Below are positions 36,956 to 48,580 of a stretch of 64,000 bases of DNA, one piece after another. Position numbers and translations under genes: made by a program. The notes under the pieces are model-generated. The model was not told where the DNA came from. It saw only the letters and a list, made by a program, of their open reading frames with translations, and ran no database searches. The DNA is from Symsagittifera roscoffensis. Its lineage: Eukaryota; Xenacoelomorpha; Acoela; Convolutidae. The DNA is taken from assembly GCF_963678635.1 (NCBI RefSeq), contig NC_087070.1, positions 49,891,467 to 49,955,466 on the forward strand, given 5' to 3'. Within the stretch, counting starts at the first letter, position 1. The number at the start of each line of letters is the position of its first letter.

Positions 36956-37869
36956 CAAATACTAATAATTTTAGTTAGTAGTTTTTAGTCTTTCATCTAT
37001 CTTTTTCTTTTCTGTTTTTATCTTTCTTCTTTTAATTCAAGTTTTAGTGTCGTTGTTTTATTCAATTTGAATGTGGGGGATTTTAAACTAAAACCTGAAC
37101 GATTTTGTCCAAGAGGATTTGGTCCTACAGTCGATTTAGTCATGGGGGATTATATCCGGTGGGATTTTATCCTGGGGGATTTAGTTTTAGACCTAAAAAA
37201 GTTCTAGTTGGTTTTCTATTCCTTGTCTCTTGGAAAATTGCATCATTTGTGTAATTTATTTATTTTTCATTGTTTTGTCTCCTCCTTTTTAGGTTTCGCC
37301 AGTTCTTATTTGCACCCCATCCCGCCTTTACTTTCCATTACTTACACAGAAGCAATCTACTCCTGTTTGTTTTTTTTTTAAATTCAAAATGGCGATGTGT
37401 AACTTTAGTAGGACCGAAGTTGGACGAAAACAAAAGTGAAGTCAGCCAAAAATTTTTCAATTGGGAAATTGAGGAATTAAATGAAAACAAGGCAAGTAAA
37501 ATTTGTTCCTCAAAATTACTTTCAGTGGAGCCGTTGTTGAACGTTTGAAAAACATGATAATAAGCCTAGACTGCATGTCAACTACGGCAGCGTAATCACT
37601 AAATGACTTTTGCTGCTGGACGTTTCCTCATTGGGTGTTCACAGCGAATAATTGCTGAAAACTTTAGTTGAGCCCTAATCTGGAGATCGATTGTTCCGAC
37701 CATGCCCAGAGAAGTGGCAGAGTTGTCTTCAGCTTTTTTAGGCAAAATCAATTATCATATATAAAGCTCAGGTGGATTCGAGTAATGTAACACATTTCAG
37801 CCATGGTTCGAGCTCCAAAAAACTCAAAACAATTTTTTCTTTATCACGAGAACTGAGTGCATCAGATTT
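36956..37869. other. Intergenic, nothing recognised
   Basis: AT-rich spacer between the MULE relic and the gypsy array. A few short 'gggggatttta' repeats at 37075-37185 are the only structure seen. Confidence 0.4.
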
Positions 37870-38540
37870 AATAAAAGTGTGCAAATACCACAGGTAACTA
37901 TTCTAACTAAACTAGGTTAAAAAGGAATAAAATAAGGTATTGAATTAAAACTGACCGATGTCCTAAAAGAGCAACTAGTGACGCAAAATCCACTGGACTT
38001 TGAAGAGTAAACATTAACTGGTACATAATTAACACATAGAGGTCAAGGTAAAAACATACTAAAACACTAAATCATAACACTCCCCAATGCACAAAAATTT
38101 TATATCTACACTTTTCCTTGTGTAGCCAATATCACACATATACTTCTTCTCCCCTCACTCCACGAAGGCCAAAGTTGAAACAAAAAGTATCAGCGTTTAG
38201 CACCAATGGAATTTACAGAGATAATACAAATTAAAATGGAGATGACTATGTGGTAATATTTACAGGCTACCTACAAGATGAAACAGATATATACAGCGAC
38301 TATACAAATGACGAAATGTTATGTACAATTGGGGTTATGTGACATATAAACAAATTGAACAGGCTAAACTACATAGGTAACTTAACTAAAAATGTACAAA
38401 ATCACTAAAATTGAGAATTGGTAAAATTAAGTAAAATGAGTAACCAATGGTAAAATCAACTCTATTGAGTTTCGCTAAAAGAGTTAAGGAGTTTTAAGTG
38501 TTTTGTTGTTTTGAGATGTGGCGTTAAAAGTGTCATGCTG
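37870..38540 (-). repeat. 3' LTR of copy 1 (candidate)
   Basis: The left edge is set by homology: 'taataaaagtgtgcaaatac' here and beside each primer site in the array, with different bases before it. The right edge is inferred from the purine tract that follows and is uncertain by a few bases. Only about 112 bp of it recurs elsewhere in the array. Confidence 0.6.
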
Positions 38541-38560
38541 TCCGCCTCCTTTCTTACTTC
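38541..38560 (-). promoter_or_regulatory. Candidate polypurine tract
   Basis: The minus strand has GAAAGGAGGCGGA just before the proposed LTR start, the usual plus-strand priming site. Confidence 0.5.
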
Positions 38561-38591
38561 TATATCTATGACTGAAGATATATCACTCCCC

Positions 38592-39706
38592 TCATCGTCC
38601 TGAATGGCGGGTCTGATTTCTACCAATGGAGAGGATAGCCGCGATCTTCGGTGTCATAGATGGAGGATTTGACGAAGAACCTTGCGTAGTTTCAGCCACC
38701 AGTGTTGGATGGGGAAGTATGCCCTCGAGTGGCGTCAAGTAATCCAAAGTAGAGTCTGAGGAAAATGTCGTCTGTAAACCTATCGAGCCAGAAAAAGTTA
38801 TCAGAGGTTCGTCGTCGGAATCTACAATTTCGGTGGTCTCTGCTCCTAAGGCCACTTGACATATGAAGCATCTGTCTCCGTAAAGTTTAGGGGGGCCTAG
38901 ATTCCTTCTGGGTCGAGAGTCGTTACCTTTCGGGGTTTTTGCTGGAGGAGTCTCTATGTTCTTTTCCGGAGAGCTTTCTATCCTAATTGGGTTATCACTT
39001 GTGCCCGCTGGAGGTGTGCTAGTCGTCTGAGTGTTGATTTCGCTCGCTATGGTTCGTCCTGACTGATCTTAATCACTATCAGTATTATAAGTCGGAGTAT
39101 TATATACAATTCCCGAGTCGGTACCCAAATAGTCATCAATAACTTTGTCTCAATGATCTAAGTCTAGCGAAGAATCTAATTCCGAATACTCGAACTTTGA
39201 ACCTTTGAAACTCGGGGTTTTCATTCTCCTCGTTTTCGTCGCCTTTTCTCTCGTTGGCTTGTAGCTTGTCGATGGTCCGGTTTCATTCGAGTCCAACCTC
39301 TTCAATGGGGAATTTCTCTTCCGTTTTCCTGCTAAATCGTAATTATTATTTATCGAGTTGGGAACTGCTGAAAATTTACTGGAAGCCGAAGGTTGATTTT
39401 TTTAAAAGCTAAATCCGACTTTCTGAGCACATGTCCATTGTCAAGTGTAACCGTATGCGTAGTATCCGACAGTGGTTTTCCACCAAGGGGTTTAAAGTAA
39501 GGTTCGCCTTCCCGTCGGTTAACTGTCTTTCTAAACCAATTACCTCCTTGGCTAAATGGGTTGGATAGTGGGGCTCGATGAAGATTTAGGTCAGGTTTGT
39601 CAGTTGGGTCGCTCTCGTAACCCCTCTTGTCTGCCACTGAGTTCTTAAGATAGCCGTCCTCGATTGTGTCATTTGCTCCCCAGTCTTGAGCTCTATCCCT
39701 TGACAT
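38592..39706 (-). pseudogene. Integrase C-terminal domain and pol tail, copy 1
   Basis: 39350-39706 holds an SH3-like integrase end (GEPYFKPLGGKPL, then TVTLDNGHVLRKSDL). A Ser/Thr/Pro-rich tail follows with RPRRNLGPPKLYGDR near 38890 and ends in the open piece 38592-38855. At least two stop codons interrupt the tail. This part is deleted in copies 2-5. Confidence 0.65.
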
Positions 39707-39933
39707 TATTGATTTACCTTTATCTAAATTAATCGCGTGTGAGACCAGAAATTTCCAAAAAGTATTAGCCGATCTAATAAAATGTTTTGAAAATGGAGAG
39801 CATCCAATGGATGATTATTGTTTCGTTAAACGAATATTCCAAATGATTTTATCAATTGCCGCGTTTAAAAATGGCTTGGGTTCGTTAAAAGACATTGCCA
39901 AAAGTTTTGCTTTAATTGTGTAGATGAGTCGTT

Positions 39934-40497
39934 CTACGATTCCATTGGATCTGTGATCCCCGACCTTACATAAAATAAGTTATTGTTGTTCTTCTTGCGG
40001 AAGGTTTTAAAATCGTTCGAAATAAAACATGACCAATGGTCGACTCTGATAGATTTTGTAAATCCATGAAGGTGACAATAATCTGACATAAAAGATAAAA
40101 GCGAAGAAGCTGAAGTTATATTCACCACCTTTGCTGACGGAAACTTTGAGAAGTAATCAATACATAGTAATAGATATTTTGAGTTGCCCCAATTTTTGTT
40201 CAATGGACCCGCAAAGTCTAAGTCTACTTCTTCATTTGGTTCAGATAAAATTAACAATTTCTCAGTATTGCTCGTGCCCAAAATCACTTTTAAATTCTTA
40301 CCCGCCTTGATACACTGGATACAGTTTTTCCCATGGTTATAAATCTCTCTATATAAATGTGGCCACCAGATGTTTTCTGCCAGATATTTCCTTCCGAACT
40401 GTCCTGGGTGGGTTTCATGGAGTAGTGACAAAAATGGCGGTCTCAGAGCTGCTGGCACTATCAGTTTGGTATCATTGAATAACAATCCTTCTTTCAC
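39934..40497 (-). pseudogene. Integrase core, copy 1
   Basis: The zinc-binding region (HETHPGQFG, then NCIQC) and the catalytic core (VDLDFAGPL, IRVDH) are present. The usual Gly after VDH is Trp here. A frameshift near 39960 cuts off the Glu-bearing NGVVER motif seen in copy 3. Integrase joins element DNA to the host chromosome; this copy should be inactive. Confidence 0.75.
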
Positions 40498-40714
40498 GTG
40501 GATGTCTCGTTGAAAACGTCTTCAGGTAAGCTCCGAATCTGTCCAATGATCTGCCTTCTTCTACTGCCTTCTTCACATCCTTGAGAATTTTGTCCTCGTC
40601 TGTCATAAGTCTAATTAGTCTGTTTGAGCAATGTTCGGTGAAAGATGATGGAGTGTCTGGTAACTTCAGATCTCCCTTGCATTTAGCGAGTAATTTTTTG
40701 TGAATGTCTGACAT
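40472..40714 (-). pseudogene. RNase H-integrase linker, copy 1
   Basis: Starts MSDIHKKLLAKCKGDLKLPD. The same segment is found in copies 2, 3 and 4. It connects RNase H to the integrase zinc finger and is separated from the latter by a frame change. Confidence 0.6.
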
Positions 40715-41132
40715 TATGCCGTTGTCGAAATTTATGCTCCGCCTTAAGGGAAATTTTTAACGAATTCACAGACATGAGAAATTCTAAAAATAGATTTTTT
40801 TTCGGGATTTAGTGACTGGTTAACTGATAATAATGAATGTGAAAGAAAAAATTGGCAAGTTTTGATCTGAAAGATGGAAAAAACTAAAATTGAAATTTGA
40901 AAGGTTTAATGGGATGCAACCGCTTGTACAGGACTCTGAAGGCGAGTCATTAGATTTACAAATTCTAATTGTATCGTTAACGTAGTTAAGAATATTCGCG
41001 AAGAACGACCGTTAGATGTGTAAAGTTAATTCTTTCTTTCCGCCCATTGGATTATTGTGATCCAAGTTAGTAATAGTATTTACATCCACTGGATTGTACA
41101 ATTCGTTCTTTGTACAATTATTCTTTTCACAA

Positions 41133-41639
41133 TCAATATTTAGAGAGGTTATCTACAATCTTTTTCACTGTTGCCACTACAAATTCGTTATCGTAGTGTG
41201 AGATTGGGAGGGCTTTTCCCGAAGGTAATCTCGACAATAAATCTGTAAATCCCATGTCTTTTCCTGGTATATGTTTGATCTTGAAATTAAATGGTAAAAG
41301 TCGATTTACCCAAAGGGTCAGTCTGCTGTGCATAGTATTAATACTTTGATTAGCGTTTAAGGCTGATAACAATGCCTTGTGTTCCGTTACAATCTCGAAC
41401 TCGGCGCCATACAAGTAATTTTCTAAATGCTCTGTAGCACAAACCACTCCCAACAGTTCTAATTCGTTTGTTGAGTAATTCATTTCATGACTATTTAAAA
41501 ATCGAGAAGCGAATGCTATTGTTAACAAATTTTCTTTGTCCCTCATTCTAATGTGGCTCTCAGACCACTGTGTGAAGCGTCTGTTTTTCATCTTGACATC
41601 TTTTTTTATCGAAATGGTTGTTCTCTGTAATGTTAACAA
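41133..41639 (-). pseudogene. RNase H, copy 1
   Basis: Typical gypsy RNase H: YSTNELELLGVV, FEIVTEHKALLSAL, FKIKHIPGKDMGFTDLLSRL. The usual Asp in T-D-H-K is Glu (TEHK) here; copy 3 keeps TDHK. It degrades the RNA strand during reverse transcription. Confidence 0.75.
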
Positions 41640-41758
41640 TCTGTTTCTTTAATTCTTCGAAAGCCTTCGTGTGATCGTCGTTCCATAGTTAAACTGATTT
41701 TTTTTAACTAAAAGTGGGCGTAACGGAGAACTTAGGGTTGACAGGTTCGGGACGAACT

Positions 41759-42619
41759 TCATATATTGGTTGACCGAGCCGAAGAAATGACCTTAATCCA
41801 GATATGTTTTTGGGGTTTGGAAGGCTTCTCATAGCATCTGACTTTCCCACCAATGATTTCACCCCCGAGTTTGATATCTTGAATCCCAGCCATACTATTT
41901 TTTTTTTGGAAAAATGAACATTTCGCCTGTTTTACTGTCATGTTCTTCTTGTCCAAGATATTTAAGATTTTTGCTAGTTTCGCTTTGTGTTCGTTTAATG
42001 ATCCTTTTGAGGCTATTAAATATCGTCAATATAGCAGTAGGTAAAAGGAATATCTTTCAGTAGTGAATCCATTACCCTTTGGAATTCGTTTGGCATGTCG
42101 CCTAGCCCGTAAAATCCCGTTAAAAATTGATAAGTTCCGGTGGTTTCACCACTTACGATACTAAAATTACATTGTTTGCTAGTGTCTGTGCAAAATTGTA
42201 ATTGACTGTACGCGTTTTTTAGGCCTAAATTGCTAAACCAGACTTCCCCTGAATCTTTGTTAGAAAGTTGGAGCGCTATGTTGTCGATGAGCTCGTGTAT
42301 GTTTGGCATTTGATATTTGTTCTTGATTATCTGGTCCTTTAGGAATTTTTGAATATAAAGCCAACTTGATACTACCGTCTTTTTTTCTTGTTATCACTAT
42401 TGGACTAATGAAGCAGTCTTCGTCACATTTGCTTAGTTTCACAATATAACCCTCCTTTTCCATTCTATTTAGTTCCACCCTTACACTATCTAGTAAATGA
42501 AGAGGAACTCTTCTGCATTTGGTTTGGATAGGTTTGAACGGGGAGTGGAAATGAGGTGTTTTTCTGTCCAGTGGTATTTTCCCTACTCTGGTACATAATC
42601 CTTCGAATTTATGGTACAA
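41759..42619 (-). pseudogene. Reverse transcriptase, copy 1
   Basis: Fingers are in 42260-42619, the palm in 42016-42309 with an intact YCYIDDI box, and the thumb/connection in 41759-41956, each in a different frame. Frameshifts lie near 42345 and 41890. Copy 1 lacks the shared nonsense codon of copies 2 and 3. Confidence 0.8.
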
Positions 42620-42742
42620 GTTAAGGATTGATTCTGAATGATTGTTTGACTTACACGAATCTGGAAGGGTTACTTTGTTGACGGGTTTTAGTGGTTGTCG
42701 TTGAGCTATTTTGATTCCGATTCGTGGTAAATTATTGTTTTC

Positions 42743-43522
42743 TTAAATGTTGCTCTCCTGTCCAGTGGTGATAAAAATTGGAGTTTGTTCCGCAATCCAT
42801 CCGTTTGATTGTATTCTAACTACAATTTTTCCGATGATGTTGACGGTATCGTTAGTAAAACCGCAGTATAAATCACGAGTTTTCTTGTCTACTGGGTGGA
42901 TTTTCAAATGTGGGTTGCTCAATTTCAGTTCATGTAGGACATTTTGCTTGAGGAAGCTTACTGGACTCGCCGAATCTACTGGAACGTTCAGGTTAACTAT
43001 CGCGTCATCTCCCAGTCCAACGTCAACCAATTTCTTAGTTTCCACACCGTTGGTGTCATAGATGACTCTGATGCTAAGAACCGAATAATCGTCGTTTTCG
43101 CTGATCCCCTCTTCTGTCCAAGCATTAACCACGCCACAAAAGTTTTCTTCAATTCTTGCTTGTGGGTCTTTTGGGGAGTATGGACAATTCTGACTATTTA
43201 CAACTTCTTCTACAGTATTTACAGCGGGTTTTCTTCCTTTCGATTTACACAGTCTTTCAAAATGTCCTTTATATTTACAAACGTTACAGATTACTTCCTT
43301 TGCCGGACACACATTCAGGTGACCCTTGGTAAACGCACTCCCACATTTCATACAAGTATTAGATCTTTCTTTGTTCAAACTTGGTTCCTTTTTTACATTA
43401 TTGAAATTTTTGTACACTCTGCCGCCACTTCCTGTCGTATTGAATGATCTAGTCATGTTTGTTAGTTTAAGATGATTGTAGTAGTCTTTTTCGTCGATGA
43501 TGGCTTGATTGAGTGCATCCAC
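42743..43522 (-). CDS. Gag zinc knuckle and protease, copy 1
   Basis: 259-residue open frame. It has an atypical first Cys/His motif (CMKCGSAFTKGHLNVC) then a standard CCHC knuckle (CNVCKYKGHFERLC), and a retropepsin core with DSA in place of DTG (VPVDSASPVSFL) further on. The knuckle packages RNA and the protease cuts the polyprotein. The same frame is intact in copies 2 and 3. Confidence 0.8.
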   Translation of the reverse strand: MDALNQAIIDEKDYYNHLKLTNMTRSFNTTGSGGRVYKNFNNVKKEPSLNKERSNTCMKCGSAFTKGHLNVCPAKEVICNVCKYKGHFERLCKSKGRKPAVNTVEEVVNSQNCPYSPKDPQARIEENFCGVVNAWTEEGISENDDYSVLSIRVIYDTNGVETKKLVDVGLGDDAIVNLNVPVDSASPVSFLKQNVLHELKLSNPHLKIHPVDKKTRDLYCGFTNDTVNIIGKIVVRIQSNGWIAEQTPIFITTGQESNI

Positions 43523-43559
43523 TGGATTAAGAGTTTCCGAGAGTAATCTTCGTTGTAAA

Positions 43560-44101
43560 TCAGTTTTTCATGTTAAAAATAAATACATCTCTTATCAACT
43601 CCTGTTCGGCGTTGATTCCAATTTCACATGATCTTGCTAAGTCTGATAGAGCGCCCCCAAATTGTTCATATGATTCCCTGTCCTTCTGTTTTCTGCTTAG
43701 CAATTTGTATCGTTCAAACGTAATATTTATCGTTTTGATAAAAGCTGTTTCCAGTAGATCGAAAAATTCTTTAAAGACTTCTAGGACTTTAACACTTGGG
43801 TGTTTTTGAGCAAAAACTCTCTTTCCTTCCGCTCCTAGGGCCAAATATAAGATTGACCTTACTTTTTTATCGGCCTCGTATTTTCTCATGCCTCCGAATT
43901 TTCGTTTCTCTGCTATTATTTCGTCCTCTGCGTGTTCGTAGACTCGCATGGTCTCTTTATTTCTGGCCTCACTGGCTTTCCTCTGTGGATCATTTTCTGA
44001 CTCCTGGGCGCCTTCTAGGATAGGGATCGTAGTCCCCAGATCCAATGGTGCCTTTAGATTATCTATATCTAAATTCTCTTTAGCGATGATAGCCAGATGA
44101 A
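43560..44101 (-). pseudogene. Gag, copy 1, 5' end deleted
   Basis: Charged, helical gag ending RDVFIFNMKN. The first 40 or so codons, the primer site and the LTR edge are missing because the sequence jumps at 44101 from gag (gatgaaat) into the LTR stub of copy 2 (accactgg), with a shared 'aaat' at the join. Confidence 0.75.
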
Positions 44102-44198
44102 ATACCACTGGTAACTATTCTAACTAAACTAGGTTAAAAAGGAATAAAATAAAATATTGCATTAAAACTGACCGATGTCTTAAAAAAGCAACTAGTGA

Positions 44199-44835
44199 AC
44201 GAATATTCTAAATGATTTTATCAATTGCCGCGGTTAAAGATGGCTTGGGTTCGTTAAACGATATTGCCAAAAGTTTTGCTTTAATTGTGTAGATGAGTCG
44301 TTCTACGACTCCATTGGATCTGTGATCCCCGACCTTACATAAAATTAAGTTATTGTTGTTCTTCTAGCGGAAAGTTTTAAAATCGTTCGAAATAAAACAT
44401 GACCCATGGTCGACTCTGATAGACTTCGGAAATCCATGAAGGTGACAATTATCTGACATAAAAGATAAAAGCGAAGAAGCTGAAGTGATATTCACCACCT
44501 TCACCTTTGCTGACGGAAACTTTGAGAAGCGATCAATACATAGTAATAGATATTTTGAGTTTCCCCAATTTTGTCCAATGAACCCGCAAAGTCTAAGTCT
44601 ACTTCTTCATTTCGTTCAGATAAAATTGGCAATTTCTCAGTATTGCTCGTGCCAAAAATCCTAATTAAATTCTTACCCGCCCTGATACACTGGATACAGT
44701 TTTTCCCATGGTAAAAAATCTCTCTTTATAAATGTGGCCACCAGATGTTTTCTGCCAGAGATTTCATTCCGAACTGTCCTGGGTGGGTTTCATGGAGTAG
44801 TGACAAAAATGGCGGTCTCAGAGCTGCTGCCACTA
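44199..44835 (-). pseudogene. Integrase, copy 2
   Basis: Colinear with 47509-48134 but split by frameshifts, including one near 44575. It lacks the C-terminal domain because of the shared deletion join at 44198. Confidence 0.65.
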
Positions 44836-45922
44836 TCAGTTAATATCATTGAATAACAATCCTTCTTTCACGTGGATGTCTCGTTGAAAGGTCTTCAGGT
44901 AAGCTCCGAATCTGTCCAATGGTCTGCCTTCTTCTACTGCCTTCTTCACATCCTTGAGAGTTTTGTCCTCGTCTGTCATAAGTCTAATTAGTCTGTTTGA
45001 GCAATGTTTGGTGAAAGATGATGGAGTGTCTGGTAACTTCAGATCTCCCTTGTATTTAGCGAGTAATTTTTTGTGAATATCTGACATTATGCCGTTGTCG
45101 AAACTTATTCTCCGCCTTAAGGGAAATTTTTAACGAATTCACAGACGCGAGAAATTCTACAAATCGATTTTTTTTCGGGATTTAGTGACTGGTTAACTGA
45201 TAATAAGGAATGTGAAAGAAAAAAATAGGCAAGTTTTGTCTGAAACATGGAAAAAACTAAAATTGAAATTTGAAAGGTTTAATGGGATGCAACCGCTTGT
45301 ACAGGACGATAAATTCCGGTGGTTTCACCACTTACGATACTAAAATTACATTGTTTGCTAGTGTCTGTGCATAATTGTAATTGACTGTACGCATTTTTAG
45401 GCCTAAATTGCTAAACCAGACTTCCCCTGAATCTTTGTTAGAAAGTTGGAGGGCTATGTTGTCGATGAGCTTGTGTATATTTGGCATTTGATATTTGTTC
45501 TAGATTATCTGGTCATTTAGGAGTTTTGAATCTAAGGCCAACTTGATACTACCGTCTTTTTTTTTTCTTGTTATCACTATTGGACTAATGAAGCAGTCTT
45601 CGTCACATTTGCTTAGTTTCACAATATAACCCTCCTTTTCCATTCTACTTAATTCCACCCTTACACTATCTAGTAAATGAAGAGGAACTCTTCTGCATTT
45701 GGTTTGGATAGGTTTGAACGGGGAGTAGAAATGAGGTGTTTTTCTGTCCAGTGGTATTTTCCCTACTCTGTTACATAATCCTTTGAATTTATGGTACAAG
45801 TTAAGGATTGAGTCTGAATGATTGTTTGACTTACACGAATCTGGAAGGGTTACTTTGTTGACGGGTAGTAGTGGTTGTCGTTGAGCTATTTCGATTCCGA
45901 TTCGTGGTAAATTATTGTTTTC

Positions 45923-46702
45923 TTAAATGTTGCTCTCCTGTCCAGTGGTGATAAAAAATGGAGTTTCTTCCGCGATCCATCCATTGGATTGTATTCTAAC
46001 TACAATTTTTCCGATGATGTTGACGGTATCGTTAGTAAAACCGCAGTATAAATCACGAGTTTTCTTGTCTACTGGGTGGATTTTCAAATGTGGGTTTCTC
46101 AATTTCAGTTCATGTAGGTCGTTTTGTTTAAGAAAGCTTACTGGACTCGCCGAATCTACTGGAACGTTCAGGTTAACTATTGCGTCATCTCCCAGTCCAA
46201 TGTCAACCAATTTCTTAGTTTCCACACCGTTGGTGTCATAGATGACTCTGATGCTAAGAACCGAATAATCGTCGTTGTCGCTGATCCCCTCTTCTGTCCA
46301 AGCATTAACCACGCCACAAAAGTTTTCTTCAATTCTTGCTTGTGGGTCTTTTGGGGAGTATGGACAATTCTGACTATTTACAACTTCTTCTACAGTATTT
46401 ACATCGGGTTTTCTTCCTTTCGATTTACACAGTCTTTCAAAATGTCCTTTATATTTACAAATGTTACAGATTATTTCCTTTGCCGGGCACACATTCAGGT
46501 GACCCTTGGTAAACGCACTCCCACATTTCATACAAGTATTAGATCTTTCTTTGTTGAAACTTGGTTCCTTTTGAACATTATTGAAATTTTTGTACACTCT
46601 GCCGCCACTTCCTGTCGTGTTGAATGATCTAGTCATGTTTGTAAGTTTAAGATGATTGTAGTAGTCTTTTTCGTCGATGATGGCTTGATTGAGTGCATCC
46701 AC
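45923..46702 (-). CDS. Gag zinc knuckle and protease, copy 2
   Basis: 259-residue open frame nearly identical to the same region in copies 1 and 3, with CNICKYKGHFERLC and VPVDSASPVSFL. Confidence 0.75.
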   Translation of the reverse strand: MDALNQAIIDEKDYYNHLKLTNMTRSFNTTGSGGRVYKNFNNVQKEPSFNKERSNTCMKCGSAFTKGHLNVCPAKEIICNICKYKGHFERLCKSKGRKPDVNTVEEVVNSQNCPYSPKDPQARIEENFCGVVNAWTEEGISDNDDYSVLSIRVIYDTNGVETKKLVDIGLGDDAIVNLNVPVDSASPVSFLKQNDLHELKLRNPHLKIHPVDKKTRDLYCGFTNDTVNIIGKIVVRIQSNGWIAEETPFFITTGQESNI

Positions 46703-46749
46703 TGGATTAAGAGTTTCCGAGAGTAATCTTCGTTGTAATTCAGTTTTTC

Positions 46750-47372
46750 ATGTTAAAAATAAATACATCTCTTATCAACTCCTGTTCGGCGTTGATTCCA
46801 ATTTCACATGATCTTGCTAAGTCTGATAGAGCGCCCCAAAATTGTTCATATGATTCCCTGTCCTTCTGTTTTCTGCTTAGCAATTTGTATCGTTCAAACG
46901 TAATATTTGTCATTTTGATAAAAGCTGTTTCCAGTAGATCGAAAAATTCTTTGAAGATTTCTAGGACTTAAACCCTTGGGTGTTTTTGAGCAAAAACTCT
47001 CTTTCCTTCCGCTCCTAGGGCCAAATATAAGATTGATCTTACTTTTTTTACGGCCTCGTATTTTCTCATGCCTCCGAATTTTCGTTTCTTTTCTGCTATT
47101 ATTTTGTCCTCTGCGTGTTCGTAGACTCGCATGGTCTCTTTATTTCTGGCCTCACTGGCTTTCCTCTGTGGATCATTTTCTGGCTCCTGGGCGTCTTCTA
47201 GGATAGGGATCGTAGTCCCCAGATCCAATGGTGCCTTTAGATTATCTATATCTAAATTCTCTTTAGCGATGATAGCCAGATGAAATTGTTCTATCCAGTT
47301 GGTCCTTTGGGTGGGTGGTTCTATCGTGTGATTTGGCCAAAAGGCGGGAAATCCCCGGCAGATTTGAATCAA
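46750..47372 (-). pseudogene. Gag, copy 2
   Basis: Two frames, 46968-47372 and about 46750-46967. A single-base change near 46968 breaks the frame found open in copy 3. It ends RDVFIFNMKN. Confidence 0.65.
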
Positions 47373-47377
47373 TTGAT

Positions 47378-47387
47378 GACTGCGCCA
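47378..47387 (-). promoter_or_regulatory. Primer binding site, tRNA-Ser type
   Basis: The minus strand reads TGGCGCAGTC immediately after the LTR edge. It complements a serine-tRNA-like 3' end. Identical sites lie at 51867-51876 and 55092-55101. Confidence 0.7.
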
Positions 47388-47508
47388 TAATAAAAGTGTG
47401 CAAATACCACTGGTAACTATTCTAACTAAACTAGGTTAAAAGGAATAAAATAAAATATTGCATTAAAACTGACCGATGTCTTAAAAAAGCAACTAGTGAA
47501 CGAATATT

Positions 47509-48134
47509 CTAAATGATTTTATCAATTGCCGCGGTTAAAGATGGCTTGGGTTCGTTAAACGACATTGCCAAAAGTTTTGCTTTAATTGTGTAGATGAGTC
47601 GTTCTACGACTCCATTGGATCTGTGATCGCCGACCTTACATAAAATTAAGTTATTGTTGATCTTCTTGCGGAAAGTTTTAAAATCGTTCGAAATAAAACA
47701 TGACCCATGGTCGACTCTGATAGACTTCGGAAATCCATGAAGGTGACATAAATCTGCCATAAAAGATAAAAGCGAAGAAGCTGATGTGATATTCACCACC
47801 TTCACCTTTGCTGACGGAAACTTTGAGAAGCGATCAATACATAGTAATAGATATTTTGAGTTTCCCCAATTTTGTCCAATGAACCCGCAAAGTCTAAGTC
47901 TACTTCTTCATTTGGTTCAGATAAAATTGGCAATTTCTCAGTATTGCTCGTGCCCAAAATCACTTTTAAATTTTTACCCGCCTTGATACACTGGATACAG
48001 TTTTTCCCATGGTAAAAAATCTCTCTATATAAATGTGGCCACCAGATGTTTTCTGCCAGAGATTTCATTCCGAACTGTCCTGGGTGGGTTTCATGGAGTA
48101 GTGACAAAAATGGCGGTCTCAGAGCTGCTGCCAC
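47509..48134 (-). pseudogene. Integrase, copy 3
   Basis: Zinc-binding part and core (HETHPGQFG, NCIQC, VDLDFAGSL, IRVDHGSCF, SNGVVERL) keep all the metal-binding and D-D-E landmarks. A frameshift separates 47802-48134 from 47509-47805. It stops at the shared deletion join. Confidence 0.75.
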
Positions 48135-48136
48135 TA

Positions 48137-48388
48137 TCAGTTAATATTATTGAATAACAATCCTTCTTTCACGTGGATGTCTCGTTGAAAGGTCTTCAGG
48201 TAAGCTCCGAATCTGTCCAATGGTCTGCCTTCTTCTACTGCCTTCTTCACATCCTTGAGAGTTTTGTCCTCGTCTGTCATAAGTCTAATTAGTCTGTTTG
48301 AGCAATGTTCGGTGAAAGATGATGGAGTGTCTGGTAACTTCAGATCTCCCTTGTATTTAGCGAGTAATTTTTTGTGAATATCTGACAT
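48137..48388 (-). pseudogene. RNase H-integrase linker, copy 3
   Basis: Starts MSDIHKKLLAKYKGDLKLPD and matches the linkers of copies 1, 2 (44836-45087) and 4 (52673-52879). Confidence 0.6.
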
Positions 48389-48580
48389 TATGCCGTTGTC
48401 GAAACTTATTCTCCGCCTTAAGGGAAATTTTTAACGAATTCACAGACGCGAGAAATTCTACAAATAGATTTTTTTTCGGGATTTAGTGACTGGTTAACTG
48501 ATAATAATGAATGTGAAAGAAAAAAAATAGGCAAGTTTTGTCTGAAACATGGAAAAAACTAAAATTGAAATTTGAAAGGT

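Larger units (their letters stand above)
44102..47387 (-). mobile_element. Gypsy copy 2 (RNase H and part of RT deleted)
   Basis: LTR stub 44102-44198, broken integrase 44199-44835, linker 44836-45087, then a deletion join at about 45308 that skips RNase H and the RT thumb. RT fingers and palm remnant 45308-45799 follow, then knuckle/protease 45923-46702, gag 46750-47372 and primer site 47378-47387. A TAG at 45500-45502 (minus strand) replaces the Lys codon of the RT fingers. Confidence 0.85.

Noticed and set aside
37075..37185. Clustered 'gggggatttta' motifs
   Set aside because: Only three or four loose matches without regular spacing or paired ends, too weak to call an element.
42944..43447. 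167-codon plus-strand open frame, repeated at 46124-46627, 50613-51116 and 54012-54353
   Set aside because: It is antisense to the knuckle/protease frame in every copy and has no motif of its own. Its repetition only reflects the tandem copies.
47388..47499. 112-bp stubs read as complete solo LTRs
   Set aside because: Copy 1 shows the LTR continues well past the stub. The stub ends at a deletion join with integrase, so it is a fragment, not a whole LTR.
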